A DNA stretch of 64,000 nt, taken from contig CAYUJV010000001.1 of the NCBI GenBank assembly GCA_964445085.1, positions 9,695 to 73,694 on the forward strand, read 5' to 3'. The position numbers and the translations under genes are program-made. Below the pieces are notes generated by a model. That model searched no databases and had not been told where the DNA came from. It saw only the letters and a program-made list of their open reading frames with translations. Shown here piece after piece: positions 24,944 to 32,742 of this stretch (positions within the stretch are counted from its first letter, which is position 1; every line of letters starts with the position of its first letter). The stretch is from Thiobacter sp964445085 (lineage in GTDB: Bacteria > Pseudomonadota > Gammaproteobacteria > Burkholderiales > Thiobacteraceae).

Positions 24944-25731
24944 GCCACGAAAAACCCTTTCAGCGCATCGACGCCGAAGCCGCGCGCCGCCTGCTCGCCC
25001 GCGGCAAGGTGCTGGTGCTGGATTCCCGCGACCAGGTTCGCTTCGACCTGGCGCACATTCCCACGGCGCGGCACCTGACCAGCGGCAATCTGGACGCCTT
25101 CGTGCTCGCCACGCCGAAAACCACGCCGGTGCTGATCTACTGCTACCACGGCAACGCGAGCCAAACCCACGCCCAGACCTTCGCCGACTTCGGCTTTGGC
25201 GAGGTCTACAGCCTGGATGGCGGCTTCGCCGCTTGGCAGCGGGCGCAGCCGAAATCGTCCCCGCCCACGCTCACGCTGCGGCTTGCCCAATGGCTGCGGG
25301 AACATGGCTATCCCGCCGACGACCTCGACGCGGTGGCAGAACACGGCATGACGCCCCTGATGCGCGCCGCCAAGCTGGGCGACACGGCGATCGTGTTCGA
25401 ACTGATCCAGAGCGGCGCCGCCCTCGACGCCACCAACGTGGACGGCAATACCGCGCTGTGGCTGGCCTGCGTGGGCGAAAGCCTGGAGGCCATCGACCTT
25501 CTCATCCGCGCCGGCGCGAACCCGGACCACCAGAACGATAACGGTGCCACCTGTCTGATGTATGCCGCCTCGACGGGAAAGCATCGGGTGGTGGAGCAGT
25601 TGCTGGCGTCCGGGGCGGACCCGCGGCTGAAGAGCCTGGACGATTTCACCGCGCTGGACATGGCGGCGACGATCGAGTGCCTGCGGACGTTGCGGAAGGC
25701 AACGAAAGACCCCACGCCGATGGCGGGCTGA
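24940..25731 (+). CDS. Rhodanese-ankyrin repeat protein
   Basis: A 263-residue protein. Residues 8-105 form a rhodanese domain with the active-site loop CYHGNAS (Cys68) and the closing LDGGFAAW motif. Residues 130-255 form at least three ankyrin repeats (HGMTPLMRAAKLGD, DGNTALWLACVGE, NGATCLMYAASTG). In Azotobacter a nif-linked rhodanese sits near nifO, and the same pairing recurs here. It may deliver persulfide sulfur to nitrogenase assembly while ankyrins bind a partner; this is inference. Last gene of the operon. Confidence 0.85.
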   Translation: MSHEKPFQRIDAEAARRLLARGKVLVLDSRDQVRFDLAHIPTARHLTSGNLDAFVLATPKTTPVLIYCYHGNASQTHAQTFADFGFGEVYSLDGGFAAWQRAQPKSSPPTLTLRLAQWLREHGYPADDLDAVAEHGMTPLMRAAKLGDTAIVFELIQSGAALDATNVDGNTALWLACVGESLEAIDLLIRAGANPDHQNDNGATCLMYAASTGKHRVVEQLLASGADPRLKSLDDFTALDMAATIECLRTLRKATKDPTPMAG

Positions 25732-25822
25732 TGCCAGGCGGCGACGTCACGCGGTGTGCATTGCGTGGACGCCGGGCAGGCGGCCCAGCTCCGGCTCGCC
25801 GACCACGACGCCTTCGAGCACG

Positions 25823-26689
25823 TCAGCCTGCGGCGGCCACGGGCTCGGGAGTCTGCGCGCCGCTCAACACGCTTTGAAACACCTCGAGCGGCATATCCAG
25901 CCGTTGGATATTCTGCTCCGCCAGGAAGCGCGCCTCGTTTTTGGTCAGTTCGCCCGGGAGCACGGCCCAGTGCACGTCGGAGGAACGCTTCATGATCTGG
26001 CGCGCGAAGGTCCGTTCCAACTGGTTGCGGAAGCGGCAGCCGAGGAAAAGGAAATGGCGGCCGGTGCGCAATTGCTGCACCACCTCCGGAATCGGGGTCT
26101 GGATGTCGATCTCGGTGAGCACTTCCACGAAGTCGGTGTCCGAGACCAGGAAATTCTTCGCCGGGCTGATCCCACCGAGGGGCTTGTACAGCAGCACCGG
26201 CCAGGTATCGGCTTCCTCGGGGTCGCCCTGGGCGCCATCCTGGCGGAAGTAGTGGGTCCAGGTGCCGAAGTGCTCGGACTGGCTGACGCCCTGCACCTGC
26301 CCCCACAGCAGCCGCGACTGCAGCGCGGTCCCCATGGCGTTGTCGTACCAGGCGTCGACGATCAGCAGCGGCTCGCGCCGGATGGCGGCGATGGTGTGGT
26401 GCAGCACGGTGGGCGCCACCGCGGGGGCAAAGGCCTCCGCCATGATTCCCACCAGGGTCTTGCGGTGCTTGAAGTTCTCGATGTACTGGGCGGCCGCCGT
26501 CAGGTTGCCGCGAATCTTGTGCGGCACGCTCGACTTCGCCACCAGGCGCTGCACCAGTTCTTCCGGCGACTTGGGCACCGGGCTTCCCCCCGGGACCAGA
26601 TCGAGCATGCCCGGCCCCAGATAAGGCACGACGCTGCCCTCTTCCAGGTAGGCGGAAATCTCCTTCAGCAGCGCCGTAGTCTTGTCCAT
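25823..26689 (-). CDS. SIR2-like domain protein at end of the nifB operon
   Basis: A 288-residue protein with the outline of the SIR2-like (SIR2_2) fold: VVPYLGPGMLDL at residues 20-31 corresponds to the NAD-binding GxGxS loop but is altered, and FLFLGCRFRNQLER near 215 matches the late strand. The canonical catalytic His motif is not obvious. NAD binding or hydrolysis is possible but unproven. It ends the nifB operon and converges on the rhodanese-ankyrin gene. The 91 bases between them show nothing clear. Confidence 0.7.
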   Translation of the reverse strand: MDKTTALLKEISAYLEEGSVVPYLGPGMLDLVPGGSPVPKSPEELVQRLVAKSSVPHKIRGNLTAAAQYIENFKHRKTLVGIMAEAFAPAVAPTVLHHTIAAIRREPLLIVDAWYDNAMGTALQSRLLWGQVQGVSQSEHFGTWTHYFRQDGAQGDPEEADTWPVLLYKPLGGISPAKNFLVSDTDFVEVLTEIDIQTPIPEVVQQLRTGRHFLFLGCRFRNQLERTFARQIMKRSSDVHWAVLPGELTKNEARFLAEQNIQRLDMPLEVFQSVLSGAQTPEPVAAAG

Positions 26690-26701
26690 GATCGCTTCTC
26701 C

Positions 26702-26914
26702 TCAGGCCGCAGACGATTTCAGTTGATCGATCTGCTGGCGCGGGATCCGGAAGATGGCACGCCCGCCGGACAGGACTTCATAGCAGTCGGTGGTGGCGCG
26801 GGTGAGCAGGTTGAACCAGTCCTGCGCACTGAGCGTACCCGGGCGCTCGCCGATTTCGGTGACGCTGCCGTTGGGGGCGAAGCGTACGTGGATCATGACC
26901 TTGTCGTTGTCCAT
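26702..26914 (-). CDS. Small nif-operon protein of unknown function
   Basis: A 70-residue protein beginning MDNDKVMIHVRFAPNGSV, with a beta-rich first half and the segment AQDWFNLLTRATTDCYEVLSGGRAIFRIP. No known motif is recognised. Its start follows GGAGAGACACC, and it lies 12 bases ahead of the SIR2-like gene, so the two are probably coupled. Confidence 0.65.
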   Translation of the reverse strand: MDNDKVMIHVRFAPNGSVTEIGERPGTLSAQDWFNLLTRATTDCYEVLSGGRAIFRIPRQQIDQLKSSAA

Positions 26915-26930
26915 GGTGTCTCTCCGCGAC

Positions 26931-27236
26931 TCACAGGCCGGAACCGAAGCCCAGCAGCTCCACCGTCACGTCCTCGCTGCCCAGCTTCGCCTGGCAGGCC
27001 AGCCGCGACTTGGATCCGACGCCGACGATGCTGTCGAGCTTTTCGTTCTCGGCGCGCTGGATTTTGGACAGGCTCTTGCGTCCATCGTGGACGAAGATGT
27101 GACACGCACCGCAGTCGGCCTTGCCCCCACACTTGCTGCCGATTTTTTCGCCGGCGGCGAGCAGGGCTTCGAGGATGCTCATGCCCTCGGCGGACTGCAC
27201 GGTCTTGCCGGAGGGATTGATTGTCAACAGTGGCAT
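26931..27236 (-). CDS. [2Fe-2S] ferredoxin of the nifB operon
   Basis: A 101-residue ferredoxin with ligands C-x5-C-x2-C (CGGKADCGAC) and a distal Cys in RLACQ. The ATG giving MPLLTINPSG is chosen because it follows AAGGAGC and clears the upstream gene; the frame extends to 27278 by 14 codons. It is one of several ferredoxins in the nif island. Confidence 0.88.
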   Translation of the reverse strand: MPLLTINPSGKTVQSAEGMSILEALLAAGEKIGSKCGGKADCGACHIFVHDGRKSLSKIQRAENEKLDSIVGVGSKSRLACQAKLGSEDVTVELLGFGSGL

Positions 27237-27274
27237 GGCTTTGCTCCTTGGGTGTCGGGTGAGTCGTAGATAAG

Positions 27275-28426
27275 TCATAGGTAAATGGCCGAGCCCGCCC
27301 CGATGTTCACCGAGGCGTCCTTGGCGGTCTGCACGATGAAGCCGATCTGGTCCTCGCTCAGATGGGCGTGGAACGGCAGCGCGATGATGCGGTCGGCCAC
27401 CTTCTCCGTAACCAGAAAGTCGCCCTTGCGGTAGCCCAGATTGGTGTAGAAGGCCTGCAGGTGCTGCGGCTGGCAGTAGGCCGCGGCTTCGATCTTCTCC
27501 GTGTGCAGGTCATTCACGATGGCGTCGCGGCTGCTCCGCGTGAAGCGCGTGCCCAGATGCACCAGGTACAGGAACCAGTGCACCTCGGTCACGTCCGGCC
27601 CGATGTAGGGGTCCTTGATGCCCTCGAAGGATTTCACGTAGTCGTAGTAGATCTGCTCCACCTGCTTGCGCCGGGCGAGGATCTGGTCGATGCGCTGCAG
27701 TTGGGTCAGGCCGATCGCCGCCGTCATTTCGTTCATGCCCGCCTGATACGGCAGGCTGCCGGTGATCACGATGGAAAAGCGTTCGTCCATCCTCCGGCTG
27801 CGCAGGTAGCGCAGCTTGCTCGCCAGTTCCGGATCGTCGGTCACGGCCATGCCGCCTTCGCCGCAGGTGAGCGCACCCGGCTGGGAGAAATCGAAGATGG
27901 CGACGTCGCCGAAGCCCCCCACGCGGCGCCCCTGGTAGGTGGAGCCGATGGCCTCGGTGGAGTCCTCGATGAGCTTGAGGCCGTGACGCGTGGCCATGTC
28001 GCGCAGTGCCGCCCATGGCGCGGGATGGCCATTGGTGTTCCCGGCCAGGATGGCACGGGTGGCGGGGGTGATTTTCGCCTCGACCTTCTCCGCCGCCAGC
28101 GTGCCGGACCAGTAGTCGATGTCGGCGAAGACGGGTCTGGCACCGGCGAGCGCGATCGCATGGGAGATCTGATGCCAGCTGTAGGGCGAGGCGATGACCT
28201 CGTCACCCGGTCCAATGCCCATCGCCTTCAGTGCCAGCAGCAGGCCCAGGGTGCCGCTGGCGACGGCCACGCCGTGCCTGCGGTCGGTGTAGGCCGCGAA
28301 GGCCGCCTCGAAGGACGCGACCGCCGGACCCTGGCTCAGGCGCGGCGACTTGAGGATGTCGGCGACCGCATCCAGTTCCAGCAGACTGATGTCGGGATCG
28401 GACAGGGGAATCCAGCCTTCGGTCAT
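27275..28426 (-). CDS. DegT/DnrJ-type aminotransferase homolog lacking the PLP lysine
   Basis: A 383-residue protein of the DegT/DnrJ/EryC1/StrS fold: ASGTLGLLLALKAMGIGPGDEV, EDSTEAIGSTYQGRRVGGFGD and a GEGGMAVTDD turn. In the canonical pattern a Lys lies five residues before GEGG and forms the Schiff base with PLP. Here the segment is SQPGALTCGEGG and that position is Gly184. The enzyme should not act as a normal transaminase; it could be a binding protein or a dehydratase-like variant. It lies within the nifB operon, nine bases after the 86-residue protein gene. Confidence 0.82.
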   Translation of the reverse strand: MTEGWIPLSDPDISLLELDAVADILKSPRLSQGPAVASFEAAFAAYTDRRHGVAVASGTLGLLLALKAMGIGPGDEVIASPYSWHQISHAIALAGARPVFADIDYWSGTLAAEKVEAKITPATRAILAGNTNGHPAPWAALRDMATRHGLKLIEDSTEAIGSTYQGRRVGGFGDVAIFDFSQPGALTCGEGGMAVTDDPELASKLRYLRSRRMDERFSIVITGSLPYQAGMNEMTAAIGLTQLQRIDQILARRKQVEQIYYDYVKSFEGIKDPYIGPDVTEVHWFLYLVHLGTRFTRSSRDAIVNDLHTEKIEAAAYCQPQHLQAFYTNLGYRKGDFLVTEKVADRIIALPFHAHLSEDQIGFIVQTAKDASVNIGAGSAIYL

Positions 28427-28435
28427 CGCCTGTCC

Positions 28436-28696
28436 TCAGTTGCGCGCCGCCACCACGATGCCGGTCGCAGCCCCCGGATCGTCGGTGATGCGCCAGCAGT
28501 GTTCCCGGCCATCCACCAGATAGAGGTCGAATTTCGGATACGCCCGAAACGGCTCCTCGCCGCTCATGTCCTGCGCGTCACAGCGGGTGAGCGACAGACC
28601 GGGAAAGCGGGCGCGAAAATCGGCGAGGGGATTCGCCTCCGCCGGCGGTGTCGCCAGCAGGTCGTCGAGGTGCGCAAGATCGTCCTGGGTGATCAT
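28436..28696 (-). CDS. Small nif-associated protein (DUF6129-like)
   Basis: An 86-residue protein with an acidic N-terminal helix and a beta segment FDLYLVDGREHCW followed by DPGAATGIVVA. The pattern resembles a small nif-cluster family known as DUF6129; the match is from memory of the pattern only. The start (ATG at 28696) follows a GGGGGAA site; the longer frame to 28816 overlaps nifT and is rejected. Confidence 0.65.
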   Translation of the reverse strand: MITQDDLAHLDDLLATPPAEANPLADFRARFPGLSLTRCDAQDMSGEEPFRAYPKFDLYLVDGREHCWRITDDPGAATGIVVAARN

Positions 28697-28707
28697 GTCT
28701 GTTCCCC

Positions 28708-28917
28708 CTACTCTCCGAGCCGGCGCGCTTCCACCGTGATCGGCAGGGTGGTCTCCGGCGCCATCGCCGGCAGTTCCAGGCGCCAGCCATTGGCCAGCGT
28801 CACCACCCCGCCCCACATGCCCGCCTGCTCCATGGCGACGATGGGCTCTTCCAGATCCTTCTTCGCCACGTAGGCGGACAGGGTGCCTTGGGCATCTTTT
28901 CTGATCATCACTTTCAC
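28708..28917 (-). CDS. nifT: NifT/FixU protein
   Basis: A 69-residue protein starting MKVMIRKDAQGTLSAYVAKKDLEE, the clear NifT/FixU signature, with the WGG segment and a basic end. Its role in nitrogen fixation is unclear in any species. In many diazotrophs it follows nifK; here it follows nifS. Confidence 0.92.
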   Translation of the reverse strand: MKVMIRKDAQGTLSAYVAKKDLEEPIVAMEQAGMWGGVVTLANGWRLELPAMAPETTLPITVEARRLGE

Positions 28918-28944
28918 AGCATTTCCTTCAGGTTGAGCAAGCCT

Positions 28945-30099
28945 TCATGCCGCCTCGGCGGTCAGTCGTTTGACGATGGAACCCAGCGCATCGAGCACGC
29001 GGTCGATCTCTGCCTCAGTCGTGTAGCGGCTCAGGGAGAAGCGAATGGTCGCCAGTGCCTCCGCCTCGCTCAGCCCCATGGCGGTCAGCACGTGCGACGG
29101 CACATTGCCGCCGGCGGTGCACGCCGCGCCGGAGGAGGCGCAGATGTGCGCCTTGTCCAGGCGGTCGAGGATCACCTCGGCCTGCAGCCCGCCGAAGCAG
29201 ATGCTGCTGGTGTTGCCGATGCGCGGGGCCAGCCCGCCGTTGAGGGTGGTGCCCGGGATGCGCATGAGCACGCCGGTCTCGAGCCGGTCGCGCAGGGCAG
29301 TGGTCTGCCTGGCTTTCGCCTGCAGCTCGGCGGCGGCGAGCTCGCAGGCGACGCCCAGGCCGACGATGGCCGGCACGTTCTCCGTCCCGCCGCGGCGCCT
29401 GCGCTCCTGGTGGCCAAACAGCAGGGGCGGAAATTTCAGCCCCTTGCGCACGAACAGGGCGCCAACCCCCTTGGGCGCGTGCAGCTTGTGGCCGGAGAGG
29501 GAAAGCAGGTCGGCCGGTATCTGCGCCAGGTCGATGGGCGCCTTGCCCGCCGCTTGCACGGCATCGGTGTGGAACAGCACGCCCTTGGATTTGGCGATAC
29601 GCGCCGCCTCCGCTATGGGGAACAGTACCCCGGTTTCGTTGTTGGCCCACATCAGGGACACCAGGGCGGTGTCGGCGGTGATCGCCCGCTCCAGCGCCAT
29701 GAGGTCGAGCATGCCTTCGCCGTTGACGGGCAGCCGGGTCACGCGCAGGCCACCGCGCTCCAGCTGCGCCAGCAGTTCCAGGCTGGAGGGATGCTCCACC
29801 GCGCTCACCACCACGTGCGACTTGCCCGGGCATGCGGCCAGCGCCCCGAGAATGGCAAGGTGGTTGGATTCCGTGCCGCAGGAGGTGAACACGATCTCCG
29901 CCGGCGCCGCATTGAGCAGGCGCGCCACGGCGCGCCGCGCCTGTTCCACCTGCTCCCTGGCGGCCACACCCGCGGCGTGTTTGCTGGACGGATTGCCGTA
30001 GAGATCGCGCAGGCAGCGCAAGACCGGCTCCACGCATTCCGGCGCCAAGGCCGTGGTGGCGTTGTTGTCCAGATACACGATGGGGTCCTGATCCGTCAT
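28945..30099 (-). CDS. nifS: Cysteine desulfurase NifS
   Basis: A 384-residue PLP enzyme that supplies sulfur for nitrogenase clusters. Seen: YLDNNATTALAP at the start, SGHKLHAPKGVG with the PLP Lys, and the persulfide Cys in CASSGAACTAG. The start overlaps the stop of the upstream 106-residue gene by four bases. No nifU is present in the window; the isc genes at the left edge and the HesB/IscA gene may fill that role. Confidence 0.96.
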   Translation of the reverse strand: MTDQDPIVYLDNNATTALAPECVEPVLRCLRDLYGNPSSKHAAGVAAREQVEQARRAVARLLNAAPAEIVFTSCGTESNHLAILGALAACPGKSHVVVSAVEHPSSLELLAQLERGGLRVTRLPVNGEGMLDLMALERAITADTALVSLMWANNETGVLFPIAEAARIAKSKGVLFHTDAVQAAGKAPIDLAQIPADLLSLSGHKLHAPKGVGALFVRKGLKFPPLLFGHQERRRRGGTENVPAIVGLGVACELAAAELQAKARQTTALRDRLETGVLMRIPGTTLNGGLAPRIGNTSSICFGGLQAEVILDRLDKAHICASSGAACTAGGNVPSHVLTAMGLSEAEALATIRFSLSRYTTEAEIDRVLDALGSIVKRLTAEAA

Positions 30100-30416
30100 T
30101 GCCAGAAAATCCGGTCCGGGTCGTGATTCAGCACGTCGAGCACGGTGCCCAGGGAGCGGAACTCGCCGTACAGCAGCCATGAACGCTCTGCATGGTCCTT
30201 GCGATAGAGACGCCAGGCGCGCTTGCCTTCCATATACTCCAGGCGGGCGATGTCGATCACGCCGCCCTCCGGGTCCACATTGCGGGAGCAGCAGGGGCTC
30301 TGTATCCAGTACCCCGTGTCGGCCGGCTTCACCGCGGGTGACACGTAGCGATAGCGCCTGCGCGCTGCCAGTGCGCGTTCGATGCGTTTGCGGTCGATGT
30401 CGTTCGGATGCTGCAC
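30096..30416 (-). CDS. Conserved-looking nif-operon protein, unknown function
   Basis: A 106-residue basic protein: an Arg-rich N-terminal helix (RKRIERALAARRRYRY), then SPCCSRNVDPEGGVIDIA with a CysCys pair, and an aromatic-rich end (WRLYRKDHAERSWLLYGEF). No domain is recognised. The tight overlap with nifS suggests a partner or regulator of sulfur transfer, which is only inference. Confidence 0.7.
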   Translation of the reverse strand: MQHPNDIDRKRIERALAARRRYRYVSPAVKPADTGYWIQSPCCSRNVDPEGGVIDIARLEYMEGKRAWRLYRKDHAERSWLLYGEFRSLGTVLDVLNHDPDRIFWQ

Positions 30417-30443
30417 ACCTTGCCTCCGTGCCCTTGCGCCGCG

Positions 30444-30683
30444 CTACAGCGGCGCGATCTCTTCCTCGAGGCAGCCCACCACCCGGCCCTCCGGGAATTC
30501 CACCAGGTAGACCGGCAGGTTCAGTTCCTCGTGATGCCCGACGTTGACGATCTCGCCCTGGGTGCCGTTGCTCACCAGCAGCGCGTCCGGTTCGCGATCC
30601 GGGTAGGTGCCGTCGTTGAACAGGTCGGTGGTGGCCACGACCGGCTGGCCCCACTGGTATTTCGCTTCCCGCAGTTCGATCAT
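30444..30683 (-). CDS. nifZ: NifZ domain protein, short copy
   Basis: A 79-residue NifZ-type SH3-like barrel: YQWGQPVVATTDLFNDGTYPDREPDALLV, GTQGEIVNVG and a PVYLVEFPEGRVVGC strand. It overlaps the longer NifZ gene by four bases, giving two NifZ domains in a row as separate proteins. NifZ helps fuse the second P-cluster in NifDK. Confidence 0.88.
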   Translation of the reverse strand: MIELREAKYQWGQPVVATTDLFNDGTYPDREPDALLVSNGTQGEIVNVGHHEELNLPVYLVEFPEGRVVGCLEEEIAPL

Positions 30684-30997
30684 GCTGCCTCCCCGCTCAG
30701 TGCGGCATCGCCGGCCGGCTTCTCGTCCTCGACCGCTTCCAGCTCCTTGCCCCGCATGCCGACCCGGTGGCCGGTGTCGATGAAATCCACGGCATAGATG
30801 TAGAACTGCTGCAAGAACGTGCCGATGCTGGTGACGTAGCCGATGTCGCCCTTGCGCACCAGTATTTCGCCGATGTCCTTGCCGGCGTAGGTGCCGTCGT
30901 TGCGCACGGTCTTGGTGGAGCGCACCTTCTGGCCGTAGTCGAAGATCGGGTCGGCGGTGAGTTCCACGATGTCGCTGTCACGACTGATTTTTGCCAT
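30680..30997 (-). CDS. nifZ: P-cluster maturation protein NifZ
   Basis: A 105-residue NifZ: PIFDYGQKVRSTKTVRNDGTYAGKDIGEILVRKGDIGYV, then a FYIYAVDFIDTGHRVGMR strand and an acidic tail. This is the standard copy. The short copy follows at once. Confidence 0.92.
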   Translation of the reverse strand: MAKISRDSDIVELTADPIFDYGQKVRSTKTVRNDGTYAGKDIGEILVRKGDIGYVTSIGTFLQQFYIYAVDFIDTGHRVGMRGKELEAVEDEKPAGDAALSGEAA

Positions 30998-31010
30998 GGC
31001 TGCCCCCTGC

Positions 31011-31790
31011 CTATACGAGAGTCAGAACCGGTTCATCCTGCCCGCCACTGCCGGATGCCAGGCGGGCGGCGGCCAGCTCGCGGACCATGGGGTCCGCGTC
31101 GTCCCGCATGCGGGTGAGCGCCTTGCCGGAGATGCGGCCCGCCACTTCGTAGCGCACGCGCCAGTCCGGATCGTCGGCCAGCAGGTGCAGCTGCCCGTCC
31201 TTGAGCCGCTTGGCCACCTCCTGACGCACGGCCGCATCCTCGTCGTGGACCATGTGCGTGAGCCAGCCTTCTGCGATACGGCGCGCGACGGTGCAGCGCA
31301 CGGAAACGTCCGGGTCGCGCACCATCAGCGGCAGCAGCGCTTCCGGGATGCGGCGCGCCACCACCTGGCGCACGTAGTAATCCGGGTCATTGATCATGGC
31401 GCCGAGGTCGCGCGGCTCGAGGCGCGCGGCCACGCGGATGCGCACCTCCCGGTGCGGGTCGTTGATGAGCGTCAGCAAATGCTTGGGCGGCAGGCGCATG
31501 GCGGCGCTCCAGCGCACCGTTTCGTCGGGGTCGTACATCATGCGCGGCAGATGGAACACGTCCACGTGCTTGGCTGCCACCGCACGCACTTCGAAATAGG
31601 GGTGATCCAGAAAATTCCGGGCGCGATCCGGGTTCCAGTCGAAGAAGCGGTCGATGTGCTTGGCATAGCGGTCCTCGACGCAGGCGTGGCCCAGCCGGCA
31701 GCGGTCCTGCGCAAGCAGTTCCCGGCAGGCGCACGCGCCGCAGTCGATTCTGTCTCCCGGCCAGTTCAGGGGCGGGCCAATGTCATTCAT
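31011..31790 (-). CDS. LRV repeat protein with N-terminal Fe-S Cys cluster
   Basis: A 259-residue protein. The first 40 residues hold Cys in CGACACRELLAQDRC and GHAC, matching the [4Fe-4S] domain of the Azotobacter leucine-rich-variant (LRV) protein. The rest is about eight helical repeats of roughly 24 residues built on D(P/D)xxxVRxxxAxR. Such proteins occur in nif clusters with unknown function; redox-linked scaffolding is a guess. Its start overlaps the end of the TPR gene by eight bases. Confidence 0.88.
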   Translation of the reverse strand: MNDIGPPLNWPGDRIDCGACACRELLAQDRCRLGHACVEDRYAKHIDRFFDWNPDRARNFLDHPYFEVRAVAAKHVDVFHLPRMMYDPDETVRWSAAMRLPPKHLLTLINDPHREVRIRVAARLEPRDLGAMINDPDYYVRQVVARRIPEALLPLMVRDPDVSVRCTVARRIAEGWLTHMVHDEDAAVRQEVAKRLKDGQLHLLADDPDWRVRYEVAGRISGKALTRMRDDADPMVRELAAARLASGSGGQDEPVLTLV

Positions 31791-32349
31791 CGTCGTCCTC
31801 CCGGCCGTGGCGGGCGAGCACCTGGAGCAGGACGGTGGCGTTCAGTTTGTCGCTCGGGTCCAGCTCCAGCATTTTGGTGAGCGCGGCATGGCTTTCCTCC
31901 AGCCGCCCGAGGCGCATCTGCAGGTAGCCGTAGGCTTTCAGGGTGAACAGATAGAAGCGCGGCAGGATCGCATCGTAGCTACCGAAATCGGCATCGCTCC
32001 GATGCACGGCACGCCAGTCCTCGTTCAGGCGGTTGTCCCGCGCCGCCTTCGCCAGGACACGCCTGGCCACCAGCAACGCATCCGTCAGGCGCCCCTTGTA
32101 GAAATAGAAGCGGTACAGCGCGATCAGCACGGCGGCATGCCCCGGCGCAAGCGCCTGGGCCTGGAACAGGTGGCTCTCCGCCACCGCGTCGTGCGCGTAA
32201 TTGAGCCCCGCCAGGCGCAGGTGCAGTTCAGCCTGCTCCGGCAGGTGCCCGCCGAGACAGGCACGCTCCAGCCAGTCCGGGTTGATGTCCTCCGGTGCGT
32301 CGGCGGTGCTCATCGGCCGGCCCTCCCCTGTCACGCGCACCGTTGCCAT
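31783..32349 (-). CDS. Nif-associated TPR-like protein (second paralog)
   Basis: A 188-residue helical-repeat protein. ALYRFYFYKGRLTDAL, RFYLFTLKAYGYLQMRLGRLEESH and LELDPSDKLNA echo the product of 8764-9237, so this is a paralog in a different nif operon. ATGs at 32349 and 32313 are both possible; the first has a GGGGG stretch ahead. Coupled to the LRV gene. Confidence 0.78.
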   Translation of the reverse strand: MATVRVTGEGRPMSTADAPEDINPDWLERACLGGHLPEQAELHLRLAGLNYAHDAVAESHLFQAQALAPGHAAVLIALYRFYFYKGRLTDALLVARRVLAKAARDNRLNEDWRAVHRSDADFGSYDAILPRFYLFTLKAYGYLQMRLGRLEESHAALTKMLELDPSDKLNATVLLQVLARHGREDDDE

Positions 32350-32367
32350 CGCATCCCCCGCGCCGCC

Positions 32368-32733
32368 TCAGTGCTTGCGCCCGATGCTGGAGATATCGAC
32401 GCTGGCGACGCCGCCGCTCGAACTGCTGCAGCCGCAGGAGGGCGAATTCGGCGTGACGAAGGTCAGGCCGCTGTTGGTCGGCGTGTCGGCGAAGTCCATG
32501 GTAGCGCCTTCCAGCAGCAGGCGACTTTCCGCCGGCAGGAAGAACTTCACGCCGTTGACCTCGACCACCGCATCGCCCTCTTTCGGCGCCGCTTCCACGG
32601 TGAATTCGGACGCGAGTCCGGAACAGCCGCCGGCGCTGACCATCAGGCGAAAGCCGGCGTTCTCGCCCGCACCGCCGAAGCGGATCATGCGGCGCACGAA
32701 CTTCTCGGCGGCGGGCGTCATCGTGAACTGCAT
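32368..32733 (-). CDS. HesB/IscA-type Fe-S carrier
   Basis: A 121-residue A-type carrier: MTPAAEKFVRRMIRF, SAGGCSGLASEF with the first Cys, and the C-terminal CGCSSS motif with the other two. A Ser/Gly-rich tail of about 20 residues extends past the usual end. In nif operons these proteins receive and pass Fe-S clusters for nitrogenase maturation (IscA-nif). Confidence 0.9.
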   Translation of the reverse strand: MQFTMTPAAEKFVRRMIRFGGAGENAGFRLMVSAGGCSGLASEFTVEAAPKEGDAVVEVNGVKFFLPAESRLLLEGATMDFADTPTNSGLTFVTPNSPSCGCSSSSGGVASVDISSIGRKH

Positions 32734-32742
32734 CGTCCTCTC

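Noticed and set aside
25749..25822. Minus-strand frame beyond the SIR2-like stop reading VLEGVVVGEPELGRL
   Set aside because: It looks protein-like but is only about 24 codons, has no start of its own and would need a frameshift from the SIR2-like gene. Kept as non-coding unless a sequencing error is shown.
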